Part shown: in pieces, positions 53,720 to 62,862 of the stretch
Position numbering within the stretch: the first letter of the stretch is position 1
Layout of the letters: every line of letters starts with the position of its first letter
Source: Mariniphaga sp041686935
Lineage (GTDB): Bacteria > Bacteroidota > Bacteroidia > Bacteroidales > Prolixibacteraceae
NCBI GenBank assembly: GCA_041686935.1
Contig: JAWLCW010000006.1
Coordinates: 62,001-126,000 of the forward strand
DNA: 64,000 nt
Direction of reading: 5' to 3'
The notes under the pieces: generated by a model
The model's input: the letters and a program-made list of their open reading frames with translations, nothing else
Told to the model about the DNA's origin: nothing
Databases searched by the model: none
Program-made: the position numbers and the translations under genes

Positions 53720-56536
53720 CTAAGAGAATTCTTTTTGATTCTTATATGCTGTGGGGCTGCACCCATACTGTTTTTTAAATGCGCGTGAGAAATAGGCCTG
53801 GTCGTTAAACCCCAGATTGTAGCATATTTCAGAAACACTGGCTGAGTTCCTTTTTAATAAATCGGCTGCGCGTTGTAACCGAAGCGATCGCATCAACTGG
53901 CCTGCCGGCTGTCCGATTAAAGCGTTTAACTTCCTGTTTAACTGCGAAATGCTCATATTCAGATGTTCAGCCAGTTGCTCCACCGAAAACTGAAAGTCCC
54001 CAATATGTTTTTCAATTTTCCAAATTATTTTTTGAAGAAAAACCTGATCGGCTGAAATGGCAGAAACTTCCGAAGGTTTTATGTTGAATGATTTGCGGAA
54101 ACGATCGCGTAAAAGCCTTCGCTGTTTTAAAAGGTTTTCTATTTGAACTGTCAGTTCTTTCGCTTTAAAGGGTTTGGTTATATACGCATCGATCCCGGAT
54201 TCAAGACCCTCTATTTTATCTTCGAATCCTGCTTTTGCAGTTAACATTATCAGAGGAATATGACTGGTTTTTTCGTTTTTTCGTATTTTCTTACTGAACT
54301 GAAATCCATCCATTTCCGGCATCATTACATCGGTAACTATAAGATCGGGAATTTCATCTTCCGCCATTAATAAACCTTCTTCACCGTTTGAAACTTCTAT
54401 TACTTTGTAATCTCTTTCCAGCAACTCGCGAATATAATTCCGTACGTCAGGATTATCTTCAACTATTAAAATTATTTTATCGTTTTCAGAGCCGGAAAAA
54501 TCCATTTCAGAATTTTTTTCTTCAGTTTCAGTTAAATTAAAACCTTTGTCCTGTAAAGAAGATTGGTGCTGCAGTTTGATAAACTCATCCTCTGCAATTG
54601 CAAAATCACCTAACGGAAGCTGAATGATAAACTCGCTACCCTCGTATTCTTTGCTATTTACTGAAATACTTCCTTTATGAAGTTCAATCAATTCTTTTGT
54701 CAGCGCTAATCCGATTCCTGTGCCTTCATGTTTTCTTGTAGCTGACCCATCCACCTGGTAAAAACGGTCAAAAATATGTGGCAACCGATCAGAAGGTATG
54801 CCGATTCCGGAATCTTTAATCCTGATTTCGGCATTGAAATCAATAACGTTTAAACAGACTTCTATTTCACCTTTCGACTCGGTAAAATTAAACGCATTGG
54901 AAATGAGATTATAAAAAATCTTTTCCATTTTATCCGGATCAAAAACCACAGGAATGTGTTTATATTCCGATTCAAACTTCAAAGAAATGTTTTGTGATTC
55001 CGCAAGCGATTCAAATGAATAAAACAGACTTTTTAAAAAGGAAACAATGTTATACTGTTCTGCTTTCAATTTCATGCTTCCGGATTCAAGTTTGGAAAGA
55101 TCCAGCAACTGGTTTATCAAAATAAGAAGCCTTTTTGCATTTCTGTCTGCAACCTGCAGTTTCCCTTTTTCCTTCATCCCGATATTTCCAGACATTATAC
55201 TTTCAATTTGACCGAGTATCAACGTCAGTGGTGTCCGGAACTCGTGAGAGATATTTGCAAAGAACCGGGACTTCAACTTGTCAAGCTCCTGAAGTTGTGC
55301 CTGTGCAACTTTCAATTCATTTAAAGTGACTTCAATCTTGTTTTTTGCTTCTTCAATATTTTTAAAGTCTTCATAACGAGCATAAGCTATTGAGAATGCT
55401 TCAGCCAATGTCTTAACCAGTTCTATCTTTTCATCGCTAAGGTTAGAAACACTTCCAACATAGAGAATGCCTTGAGCGAAAGGAACAAAGTGCAAATAAA
55501 GGGATTCTGGTGGATTAGATGAGCCCTGGTAAGTTTCCGCATTTTGAACTTGTCCGGTTTCGACCATAGATTTTGTCCAGTCGATAAATTTTTCTTTATT
55601 CCAGTGCTCTTTGTAAATTTTGTTCTTTTTCCAGTGATTAACAGCATTAATTGTGATTTCATTGGCATCGAGAGACAGATTTAATACTCCCAGTGATTTA
55701 CCATCTGGTGTCGTCAGATAAACCTGAACTTTTTCTTTCACTTCCTCAACAATAAAAACACCGCAACGTATAAAAGGCACCTCCAGTTTTTCCAGTTCAT
55801 GCCAGATAATCGGTGTAATGCGATCGAGGTCTTCAGAGGTACGCATACTGGCAATTTCACCTCGAATTCGATCTGCAGATGCCTGTTTAATCGCTTCACG
55901 TGCAAGGGCTTCTGCTTTTTGGATGTCGAGAAAACGGGTGTAACTCTGTTCAAAAACTTGTCCGAAGCGTTTCAGTATCTTATTGTCTTCATCGGATAAT
56001 CTTCTTCCAAAATGATTAACCACGAAGATTGATGTATAATGAGAAATTGAGACAGATCTCGTATAGCCGCCTTCGCGCGACAAAACCTGTTCCTTCCATT
56101 CAGGAGTTGATGAATTGTATGGCGGATACTTAAACAGATGTTCAAAAAATTCAATTTTTTCGTCTCTTGTATATTCCTCCACAAAAAAACGCTCCCCTTT
56201 TGTAGTTGCCTCTGCCAATACTCTGTAAATGGGGCGATCCAGAAAAGGAATAGCCGCTCTCTTCATATAATTTTCTGCCACACCTGTAGATCCCCAAAAT
56301 GTGAATTGTTTATCAATTTCGTCATTGTTGATAACCATAAACACTCCGGTAATATCCAGATTCATATTATTCAATTCCTGAGCAACTAAATTAACAACCT
56401 TCTGCAAATCAGACGAATGACGCATTGACATGGCATACTCTCTTACTTTCTCAAAAGCTTTTTCAATTTCCAACTCGCGGTTTTTTAATGCAAGTTCTTT
56501 TTTGAGAGCTTTAATTTCTAATTTTGATTGTATCAT
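53720..56536 (-). CDS. Soluble hybrid histidine kinase/response regulator with AraC output
   Basis: A 938-residue one-protein two-component system. Order: coiled start (1-30), two GAF-like sensor domains (about 30-205 and 215-395, each beginning with a VREYAMSM- or IRGEIASM-type helix), coiled coil, HisKA with phospho-His H431 (ISHEFRTPL), HATPase to about 642 (NLISNAFNF, DSGIGI, GTGIGLAL), receiver with D736 (LIVTDVMMP), and an AraC helix-turn-helix at 835-935. It has no membrane segment, unlike classical Bacteroidota HTCS proteins, so it senses a cytoplasmic signal. Immediately upstream, in frame and separated by one stop codon, is a remnant of a classical HTCS sensor. Confidence 0.93.
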   Translation of the reverse strand: MIQSKLEIKALKKELALKNRELEIEKAFEKVREYAMSMRHSSDLQKVVNLVAQELNNMNLDITGVFMVINNDEIDKQFTFWGSTGVAENYMKRAAIPFLDRPIYRVLAEATTKGERFFVEEYTRDEKIEFFEHLFKYPPYNSSTPEWKEQVLSREGGYTRSVSISHYTSIFVVNHFGRRLSDEDNKILKRFGQVFEQSYTRFLDIQKAEALAREAIKQASADRIRGEIASMRTSEDLDRITPIIWHELEKLEVPFIRCGVFIVEEVKEKVQVYLTTPDGKSLGVLNLSLDANEITINAVNHWKKNKIYKEHWNKEKFIDWTKSMVETGQVQNAETYQGSSNPPESLYLHFVPFAQGILYVGSVSNLSDEKIELVKTLAEAFSIAYARYEDFKNIEEAKNKIEVTLNELKVAQAQLQELDKLKSRFFANISHEFRTPLTLILGQIESIMSGNIGMKEKGKLQVADRNAKRLLILINQLLDLSKLESGSMKLKAEQYNIVSFLKSLFYSFESLAESQNISLKFESEYKHIPVVFDPDKMEKIFYNLISNAFNFTESKGEIEVCLNVIDFNAEIRIKDSGIGIPSDRLPHIFDRFYQVDGSATRKHEGTGIGLALTKELIELHKGSISVNSKEYEGSEFIIQLPLGDFAIAEDEFIKLQHQSSLQDKGFNLTETEEKNSEMDFSGSENDKIILIVEDNPDVRNYIRELLERDYKVIEVSNGEEGLLMAEDEIPDLIVTDVMMPEMDGFQFSKKIRKNEKTSHIPLIMLTAKAGFEDKIEGLESGIDAYITKPFKAKELTVQIENLLKQRRLLRDRFRKSFNIKPSEVSAISADQVFLQKIIWKIEKHIGDFQFSVEQLAEHLNMSISQLNRKLNALIGQPAGQLMRSLRLQRAADLLKRNSASVSEICYNLGFNDQAYFSRAFKKQYGCSPTAYKNQKEFS

Positions 56537-56755
56537 TTAAAAGTTTCTACGATTATCAAATGAATTATAGAAGTCTTGCAAAATGGCAAAAACAGCATTT
56601 TGAGATAAACCGTCGTTTATATTTAAATGGCAGAAGCTCACCTCACGGGCGACTGTTTTAAATACACAAAAAAGCACCACAAGAGTTAAAACAATGGTGG
56701 TCAGGTTTTCTTTTACTTTAATTTCCAAATTAATTACACTTTTGAAAGCACCCAA
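56537..56755 (-). pseudogene. N-terminal fragment of a classical HTCS sensor
   Basis: Seventy-two residues: a membrane/signal segment (LTTIVLTLVVLFCVFKTVA) followed by VSFCHLNINDGLSQNAVFAI and LQD. That segment is the hallmark start of the periplasmic Reg_prop propeller of hybrid two-component sensors, which normally continues GFMWFGTxDGL. Here it breaks off after LQDF and ends NRRNF-stop. The stop codon touches, in the same frame, the ATG of the soluble hybrid kinase (TAAATG). I infer a remnant of a deleted or recombined sensor; it could also act as a leader peptide. Confidence 0.65.
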
Positions 56756-57106
56756 TTTAGGGATATTTTTCGAATTATAAATTATTAGAAGATAGACCGT
56801 TTAATCATTTTAGAATATTTAAACCAAATATTCCATTATAAGCCACTATAAATGTTAAAGAATATTAAAATATCTTTTTATTATTGCATGCAATATTACT
56901 TATTGTAAGTAAAATTAGAGCAAAAATAAAATAAATAGCATAAATGTACTTAATAAACTAACATTATGATACTATTTTGGTTAAAAATTAGAAATTTGAA
57001 TAAAAAACTCATTTTTATGATTTTAAAACATGTTCTGCAACATGTTTTTGCCAGGAAACACTGACCTAAATTGCTGAGGAATTCAAAAATTTTAAAAATT
57101 ATAATC
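56756..57106. promoter_or_regulatory. AT-rich divergent regulatory region with three palindromes
   Basis: This 351-bp spacer separates the hybrid kinase region (minus) and the peroxiredoxin gene (plus). It contains ATTGCATGCAAT (56883-56894), TTACTT-ATTGT-AAGTAA (56896-56912) and AAAACATGTT-CTGC-AACATGTTTT (57025-57048). No gene is visible in it. The sites are candidates for regulator binding, the last also for an RNA hairpin in the leader. Confidence 0.5.
57025..57048 (+). promoter_or_regulatory. Perfect inverted repeat upstream of the peroxiredoxin gene
   Basis: AAAACATGTT (57025-57034) and AACATGTTTT (57039-57048) pair perfectly around CTGC, 58 bases before the ATG at 57107. It may be an operator or a leader hairpin; there is no long coding frame after it that would make it a terminator. 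Confidence 0.5.
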
Positions 57107-57832
57107 ATGAAAAAATTATTCATTACACTTGTTGTTGCAGCGTTTATAACTTTTAATACAGCTGCAGAAGGGAACAAAATTCCATTAATTGGGTCTAAAG
57201 CGCCTTCATTCACCACGCAGTCCACCAACGGAAAAGTAACTTTCCCCGAAAGTTTTGGAAACGACTGGAAAATATTGTTCAGCCACCCGCAGGATTTTAC
57301 ACCGGTTTGTACCTCTGAACTGCTTGAACTTGCTTACATGCATAACGAATTCGAAAAGCTCGGGGTAAAACTGGCGGTTATTTCAACCGATGAAATTAAA
57401 ATCCATCACCTCTGGAAAGCGCACATCGAGGACCTGGATTATAAAAACAGGGGAAAACAAAAAATACATTTTCCCATATTGGATGATAGTAAGGCAGAGG
57501 CATCAAAACTTTACGGAATGTTGCACGAACCGGTAAGCTCAAACCGCGATATAAGAGGGGTTTTTATCATTGATTCCAACAACATAATTCGATCAAGTAA
57601 TTTCTATCCAATGGAAATTGGCCGGAATATCGATGAAATAATAAGAACGGTAGCAGCTTTGCAAACTGCTGATGCAGCAAAAGTATTTACTCCTGCCAAC
57701 TGGAATGAAGGTGGTGATCTTTTGATGCCACATTTCCCTTACACCTCGGAGCAACTCGCAAATGACCCGGAAATCAAAAACAATTACTACAGTGTGGGAG
57801 ATCGGCTTTGGTTTCAAAAAGGCAGCAAATAG
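57107..57832 (+). CDS. Exported 1-Cys peroxiredoxin (Prx6 type)
   Basis: A 241-residue peroxiredoxin with an N-terminal Sec signal (MKKLFITLVVAAFITFNTAA), hence periplasmic. The peroxidatic motif is HPQDFTPVCTSE and this is the only cysteine, so no resolving cysteine exists and an external thiol or thioredoxin must regenerate it. The long C-terminal arm (NWNEGGDLLMPHF onward) is the Prx6-type dimerisation domain. ATG 57107 begins the signal peptide; the TTG-initiated frame at 57071 is longer but not signal-like. Terminator at 57902. Confidence 0.92.
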   Translation: MKKLFITLVVAAFITFNTAAEGNKIPLIGSKAPSFTTQSTNGKVTFPESFGNDWKILFSHPQDFTPVCTSELLELAYMHNEFEKLGVKLAVISTDEIKIHHLWKAHIEDLDYKNRGKQKIHFPILDDSKAEASKLYGMLHEPVSSNRDIRGVFIIDSNNIIRSSNFYPMEIGRNIDEIIRTVAALQTADAAKVFTPANWNEGGDLLMPHFPYTSEQLANDPEIKNNYYSVGDRLWFQKGSK

Positions 57833-57901
57833 TAGCAAAAAAATGCATTTAAAAAGTAGCGCAATTTTGATCCATAGAATTATTGTAAATTAAACAGCAG
57901 A

Positions 57902-57927
57902 AAAGGGAGCAGAGGCTCCCTTTTTTT
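57902..57927 (+). terminator. Rho-independent terminator of the peroxiredoxin gene
   Basis: AAAGGGAGC (57902-57910), AGAG, GCTCCCTTT (57915-57923) with a T-run to 57927, about 70 bases after the stop codon. Confidence 0.85.
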
Positions 57928-57959
57928 GTTGATTATTTGCAAGTCAGTTCAGTTAATTT

Positions 57960-59378
57960 TTATTTTTCAGGCGTTAACCGCACCACTTTCCCCGGATTAT
58001 TCAGCACCACATAAATGGCGCCGTCAGGCCCGGTGGAAACATCGCGCACGCGCCCTGCTCCTTTAAAAATGACCTGTTCGTGAACTACGCGGTCTTCCTC
58101 AATTTGCAAAAGACGCACTTCTTCGTATTTAAGTGCCCCTACCAACAGGCGGTTTTCCCATTTTTCAAATAAATCACCGGTATAAAAATCGAGTCCGCAA
58201 ACAGCAATAGAAGGATTCCAGTAAAAATTAGGTTGTTCCATTCCCTGCATGTGGGTAAGTTCGGTAATGATGGTTCCGTTATAATTTCTTCCGTAGGTAA
58301 TGGTTTCCCAACCATAGTTTTTACCTGCCTCAATCAGGTTTAGCTCATCGCCTCCCATTGGTCCGTGTTCGGTGGTCCAGAGTTCTCCGGTTACCGGATG
58401 GATGGCCATTCCCTGAATATTCCGGTTGCCCAGGCTGAACAACGTTTTCATCGCTTTGTTGTCGGTAACAAACGGATTGTCACCCGGCACCCTTCCGTCT
58501 TTATAAATGCGATGAACTTTCCCGTTGGGAAGGGAATTGTCCTGCGCCTGAAATCCCCGTCCCCGGTCGCCTATGGCAAAATAAAGATGCCCATCCGAAT
58601 CGAAAACAATCCGACAGCCATAATGGTGGCGCATGGTGCTATAGGTTTCAGGCGGTGCTTCAAACAAAACTTCCTGGTTTGTCCATGTGTTATTTTCAAT
58701 TTTTCCACGAACAATACGGGTCATAGCTGGTGGCCTGTCACCCTGAAAATCATCAAGTGTATGGCTGTAGGCCAGATAAATCCAGCCATTTTCATTGTAA
58801 AGCGGATCAACAGCCACATCCATTAATCCACCCTGTCCTTCGTGTAAAACCCTGGGAGTATTTTTAACCGGTTCTGACTGAAGAACACCATTTTTTACTA
58901 CCCGCAACCGGCCAGGGCGTTCAGTAATTAATGCCGTATTTTTGTCAATAAAATCGATGGCCCACGGAATTTCAAGATTGTCGGCAAAAGTTTCCACCTC
59001 CATAAAATAATCCATGGTTTCATAAATTTCTGGAGTTGGCGGCTTCACAACACCTTTTTCATCTTCAGCATTTCGGATATACTGAACAACTGCCCGGATT
59101 TCATCATCAGACATAGAACGCTCGTAGGAGGGCATACCCAAATGGGGAATACCGTGCTTTATGTTCCGGGTTATGTAGCTATCATTGGCTCCAAATTGCC
59201 ATACGCCGTTAATCAGGCTTGAAGCCATTCCGCCGCTGAGTTCAACGCCATGGCACTGCGCACAATATTGCTGATACAAAGCTGCCCCGTCGGGCTGGGC
59301 ACAAAGAGTAAAGCTGAAAGCCATAAATAAAATGAGCGGATAAAAAGCGATTTTAAGTTTTTTCTGATAAAAATTCAT
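57960..59378 (-). CDS. Cytochrome c-fused PQQ-type sugar dehydrogenase
   Basis: A 472-residue exported protein. After a signal peptide (about 1-27, ending LCAQ) is a c-type cytochrome domain with CAQCH and a distal methionine region (GMPSYERSMSDDEI), about residues 30-110. The rest is a six-bladed soluble aldose/sorbosone dehydrogenase propeller (GSDH family) starting EVETFADNLEIPWAIDFI, with ERPGRLRVV, GEGxxGGLMDVAVDP-like and TTEHGPMGGDELN motifs. It would oxidise sugars or alcohols in the periplasm and hand electrons to the fused haem. In many relatives the cytochrome is at the other end. Confidence 0.9.
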   Translation of the reverse strand: MNFYQKKLKIAFYPLILFMAFSFTLCAQPDGAALYQQYCAQCHGVELSGGMASSLINGVWQFGANDSYITRNIKHGIPHLGMPSYERSMSDDEIRAVVQYIRNAEDEKGVVKPPTPEIYETMDYFMEVETFADNLEIPWAIDFIDKNTALITERPGRLRVVKNGVLQSEPVKNTPRVLHEGQGGLMDVAVDPLYNENGWIYLAYSHTLDDFQGDRPPAMTRIVRGKIENNTWTNQEVLFEAPPETYSTMRHHYGCRIVFDSDGHLYFAIGDRGRGFQAQDNSLPNGKVHRIYKDGRVPGDNPFVTDNKAMKTLFSLGNRNIQGMAIHPVTGELWTTEHGPMGGDELNLIEAGKNYGWETITYGRNYNGTIITELTHMQGMEQPNFYWNPSIAVCGLDFYTGDLFEKWENRLLVGALKYEEVRLLQIEEDRVVHEQVIFKGAGRVRDVSTGPDGAIYVVLNNPGKVVRLTPEK

Positions 59379-59461
59379 TTGCTACTGGTTTTAAATTTAT
59401 TAAAAGTACAAAAAACAATTCAGAAAAAAGTTTATTGTGTCCTCCGAATTCTTCTAAAAAA

Positions 59462-60592
59462 TCATGAGCCCAATTCCAACTTATTAATGCTATCCCATAA
59501 AAGACCGGATGTTTTATCCCAGCTAAATTTCGTTTTCTGTTTGAATCCTTTTTCAATAAGCTCGTTCCGAAAATCAGAATCGGAGGCAATTTTTTCCATG
59601 GCCCCGGCAATTTGTTTCACATTGTCAGGCTCGACATATAAAACCGCATTGCCGCCAACTTCGGGCATGGAGGTAGTGTTTGAACAGATTACCGGAACAC
59701 CGGCGCTCATGGCCTCCAGAATGGGAATTCCAAAACCTTCGAAAAAGGGCACAAAAGTGAGGGCGAGCGAAGCTCCATATATTTCGTAAAGTTCTTGTTG
59801 CAAAACTCTTCCGGTAAAAACTACATCGTTTTTAAACTGCATTTTTTGCCAGGTTTCAGAAATTTCACCTGTTTTATGCATTTCACCCCCAACAATCAAC
59901 AGCTTTTCCTTACGCCCGGATTCTGTTTTAAAAACATCGAAAGCTTTCAGCAATCCGGCCACGTTTTTACGCGGATGCAAAGCTCCTACAAATAAAAAAT
60001 ATAGAACTCCATTTGTGTATTTTTCCCGAGTTAACTTTTGTTCTTTGAAAGAAAAAGGTCTGAAATTTTCGTTACAGCCATCGTAAACCACATCTATTTT
60101 TTCGGCACTAACCCGGTATGTTTTGGCAATATCAGATTTTGAATATTTTGAAACTGTTGCAATACGGTCTGCTTTTTGGGCGAATTTCGGAAAAAAGTAG
60201 TTGTAGTACCAGCGTTTCATTGCAGGGATATCCCCGGGGCGGTGAACAAAACTAATATCGTGAATTACGGCAAGCTGCGGCACTTTTGTTTGCAGCGAAA
60301 GGTAACCATCAGGCGATAAAAACAGGTCGGCCTTGTATTTTTTCAGAATGCGGGGAATCTGATAATCGAACCACAAATAAAACAGGAAAGGGTGCCGGGC
60401 CGGGGGACCAACAACAACAGGGGTGATGTTGTCTGAAAAAATAAAATCTTCAGAGTAGGGCCGATCGAAAATGAAAATAAACTCATGTTCAGGATGGTTA
60501 CATGTGATCCGCTTAAGCGTTTCAAACGTAAACCAGCCAATCCCCTCCAGCTTTCCTTTTAGTAATAACCTTGTGTTTACTGCAATTCTCAT
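59462..60592 (-). CDS. Glycosyltransferase family 4 (GT-B)
   Basis: A 376-residue retaining glycosyltransferase. N-terminus MRIAVNTRLLLKGKLEGIGW is the glycine-rich acceptor-side loop; the C-terminal donor domain shows FVGALHPRKNVAGLLKAF and the EX7E motif in FEGFGIPILEAMSAGVPVI. It probably adds a sugar in surface polysaccharide or LPS assembly, given the flippase and FkbM methyltransferase nearby. Divergent from these. Confidence 0.92.
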   Translation of the reverse strand: MRIAVNTRLLLKGKLEGIGWFTFETLKRITCNHPEHEFIFIFDRPYSEDFIFSDNITPVVVGPPARHPFLFYLWFDYQIPRILKKYKADLFLSPDGYLSLQTKVPQLAVIHDISFVHRPGDIPAMKRWYYNYFFPKFAQKADRIATVSKYSKSDIAKTYRVSAEKIDVVYDGCNENFRPFSFKEQKLTREKYTNGVLYFLFVGALHPRKNVAGLLKAFDVFKTESGRKEKLLIVGGEMHKTGEISETWQKMQFKNDVVFTGRVLQQELYEIYGASLALTFVPFFEGFGIPILEAMSAGVPVICSNTTSMPEVGGNAVLYVEPDNVKQIAGAMEKIASDSDFRNELIEKGFKQKTKFSWDKTSGLLWDSINKLELGS

Positions 60593-60625
60593 AAATTAAA
60601 CATGAATTTAGAAATAAAAATCCAA

Positions 60626-60633
60626 TATCTTTG
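60626..60633 (+). promoter_or_regulatory. -7 promoter element of the FkbM-flippase genes
   Basis: TATCTTTG, exact TAnnTTTG match, 17 bases before the ATG at 60651; a TTG box at standard distance is not seen. Confidence 0.5.
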
Positions 60634-60650
60634 CGCCTAAGCAAAATTTC

Positions 60651-61400
60651 ATGAAGACATTCGTAAAATATATCCTTCAAAAAATACTGGGTTTTAAAAC
60701 CTACCTTCATGTTTTTGCCTTTTTTGTTATTGTGAAATTACGATGGGATAAGCGGGAAAAAGATTTCTTTCATTTTTTAAAAATGCTGCCTGACGAAGGC
60801 CTTGTGCTCGACCTGGGCGCAAACATTGGCGTAACCAGTTATTATCTGGCAAAAAAATTACCCAAAAGCACTGTTTTTTCTTTTGAACCGCTGGAAATAA
60901 ACATGGAGATTCTTAAAAGGATAAAAAAAAGATTCGTGCTGAAAAACATCAGGGAATTTATGGTGGCATTGGGAGATGAAAATACGACGCTTGAAATGGT
61001 GATGCCGGTAATTAACAAAGTACCCATGCATGGCCTGAGCCATGCGGTTCACAAAGACATCAACGAAAACAATACCGGGCTGAAGTTTGAAGTGCCGATG
61101 GTGCGCCTCGACGATTTTCAGGATCTCAAAAACACGGATAAAAGAATTACCGGGATAAAAATAGATGTGGAGAATTACGAATATTATGTGCTGAAGGGAG
61201 CCGAAAATTTAATCAAAAAAAACAAGCCTGTTATTTACTGCGAATTGTGGGAAAACGACAGTCGGAAAAAATGCTTCGCGTTTTTAAATAATCTGGGATT
61301 TTCTGCGTTTGTTCTAAATAAAAAAGAAGTAGTGCCGTATTCTGAATTTTTCCACCAGAAAAACAATTTCTTTTTTATACCTGATTCAATAACCAACTGA
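60651..61400 (+). CDS. FkbM family methyltransferase
   Basis: A 249-residue SAM-dependent methyltransferase. Motif I is VLDLGANIGVTSYYLA, the acidic motif is FSFEPLEIN and a later GIKIDVENYE matches the FkbM family. It likely O-methylates a sugar or lipid-linked glycan, to judge from the neighbouring flippase (13 bp downstream) and glycosyltransferase. Confidence 0.9.
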   Translation: MKTFVKYILQKILGFKTYLHVFAFFVIVKLRWDKREKDFFHFLKMLPDEGLVLDLGANIGVTSYYLAKKLPKSTVFSFEPLEINMEILKRIKKRFVLKNIREFMVALGDENTTLEMVMPVINKVPMHGLSHAVHKDINENNTGLKFEVPMVRLDDFQDLKNTDKRITGIKIDVENYEYYVLKGAENLIKKNKPVIYCELWENDSRKKCFAFLNNLGFSAFVLNKKEVVPYSEFFHQKNNFFFIPDSITN

Positions 61401-61413
61401 ATTAGAGCTAATT

Positions 61414-62856
61414 TTGAAACGAAAATTTGTAACAAACCTGATTCTGCTGCTTGTCCTGAACCTGCTGGTAAAGCCATTCTGGATTTTTGGAATCGACCGC
61501 ACGGTGCAAAACCTGGTCGGCGACGAAAGCTACGGGCTCTATTTTGCGCTGTTCAACTTTTCAATGATTCTCAATATTCTGCTCGACGTGGGCATCACCA
61601 ATTACAACAACCGAAACATCTCCCGGCATAACTTTCTGCTTCCCAAACATCTGTCGAATATCATCGGGTTGAAACTGGTTCTGGCAGTAGTTTATGCGAT
61701 TTTCAGCCTTACGGTTGCAGCCATTATCGGATACAGCAACATCCAGATTCATTTGCTTTTCTTTCTTATTTTTAACCAGTTTCTCATTTCATTTACGCTC
61801 TACCTGCGTTCAAATATCACCGCACTGCAGCTGTTCCGCACCGACAGCCTGCTTTCGGTACTCGACCGTTCGCTGATGATTGCCATTTGTAGTGTGCTCT
61901 TATTTACCGATGTGCTTGGGGGAAAATTCAGTATCCGGTGGTTTGTGTATGCCCAAACAGTGGCCTACATTTTAACTACCGTCATCACATTTGCCATTGT
62001 CCTCAAAAAATCGGGAAAAATTACGGTTCGGTTCAATCCAAAGTTTTTTATTGTATTTCTCAGAAAATCATATCCTTATGCACTTCTCATTTTGCTGATG
62101 GCATTGTATAACCGCATCGATTCGGTTATGCTCGAGCGAATGCTTCCCGGAACGCAGGGCAAGGAACAGGCCGGTATTTACGCGCAGGCTTTCCGTTTGC
62201 TGGATGCCGTTTCCATGTTTGGTGCGCTCGTTGCCGGACTGCTGCTTCCCATTTTTTCAAAAATGATAAAACAGCGTGAACCGGTGGGTGAAATGGTTAA
62301 ACTTGCTTATACACTGCTTATAATTCCAGCCGTCATAGTTGCTGTTTCAAGTGTTTATTACGATGGTGAAATCATGTCGCTGCTCTATAAGTCGAACACA
62401 GCTTATTCTTCTGATATTCTTGGCATTCTGATGATTGGCTTTATCGGTATTGCCACTACCTACATTTTCGGAACGCTTTTAACGGCCAACGGCAGTCTGA
62501 AACAACTCAATATTATGGCTTTTTCGGGAATGGTACTGAATGTTGTTCTTAACCTGATTCTGATTCCCCGTTTGCAGGCCTACGGTTCGGCTTATGCCAG
62601 CCTCTCCACACAACTTTTTACCGGGGCCGCGCAACTCTTCCTGGCCCTGGTCATTTTCAGACTAAAACCTGGCATCACATTCATTTTGCAGTTGGTTGCG
62701 TTTGCAGGTGTAACCATCGTTTTGGCAGTGCTAACCAAAAATATGGATAACTGGATTTACGGCTACCTGACCATGATTGCCGGTTCGGTTTTGTTTGCAT
62801 TTATCATTCGTCTGATCAGCATCAGAGACATGCTCAAAATCATTCTCTACAAATAG
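61414..62856 (+). CDS. Wzx-like polysaccharide flippase (MOP superfamily)
   Basis: A 480-residue membrane protein with about 14 helices, of the oligosaccharide flippase/polysaccharide biosynthesis family. Its N-terminus KRKFVTNLILLLVLNLLVKP and the GIDRTVQNLVGDESYGLYF segment are typical. The start is TTG at 61414: the frame upstream is closed at 61390 without any ATG and the next ATG is 50 codons inside the first helices. Expected to flip lipid-linked glycans across the inner membrane. Confidence 0.92.
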   Translation: MKRKFVTNLILLLVLNLLVKPFWIFGIDRTVQNLVGDESYGLYFALFNFSMILNILLDVGITNYNNRNISRHNFLLPKHLSNIIGLKLVLAVVYAIFSLTVAAIIGYSNIQIHLLFFLIFNQFLISFTLYLRSNITALQLFRTDSLLSVLDRSLMIAICSVLLFTDVLGGKFSIRWFVYAQTVAYILTTVITFAIVLKKSGKITVRFNPKFFIVFLRKSYPYALLILLMALYNRIDSVMLERMLPGTQGKEQAGIYAQAFRLLDAVSMFGALVAGLLLPIFSKMIKQREPVGEMVKLAYTLLIIPAVIVAVSSVYYDGEIMSLLYKSNTAYSSDILGILMIGFIGIATTYIFGTLLTANGSLKQLNIMAFSGMVLNVVLNLILIPRLQAYGSAYASLSTQLFTGAAQLFLALVIFRLKPGITFILQLVAFAGVTIVLAVLTKNMDNWIYGYLTMIAGSVLFAFIIRLISIRDMLKIILYK

Positions 62857-62862
62857 ATTGAT

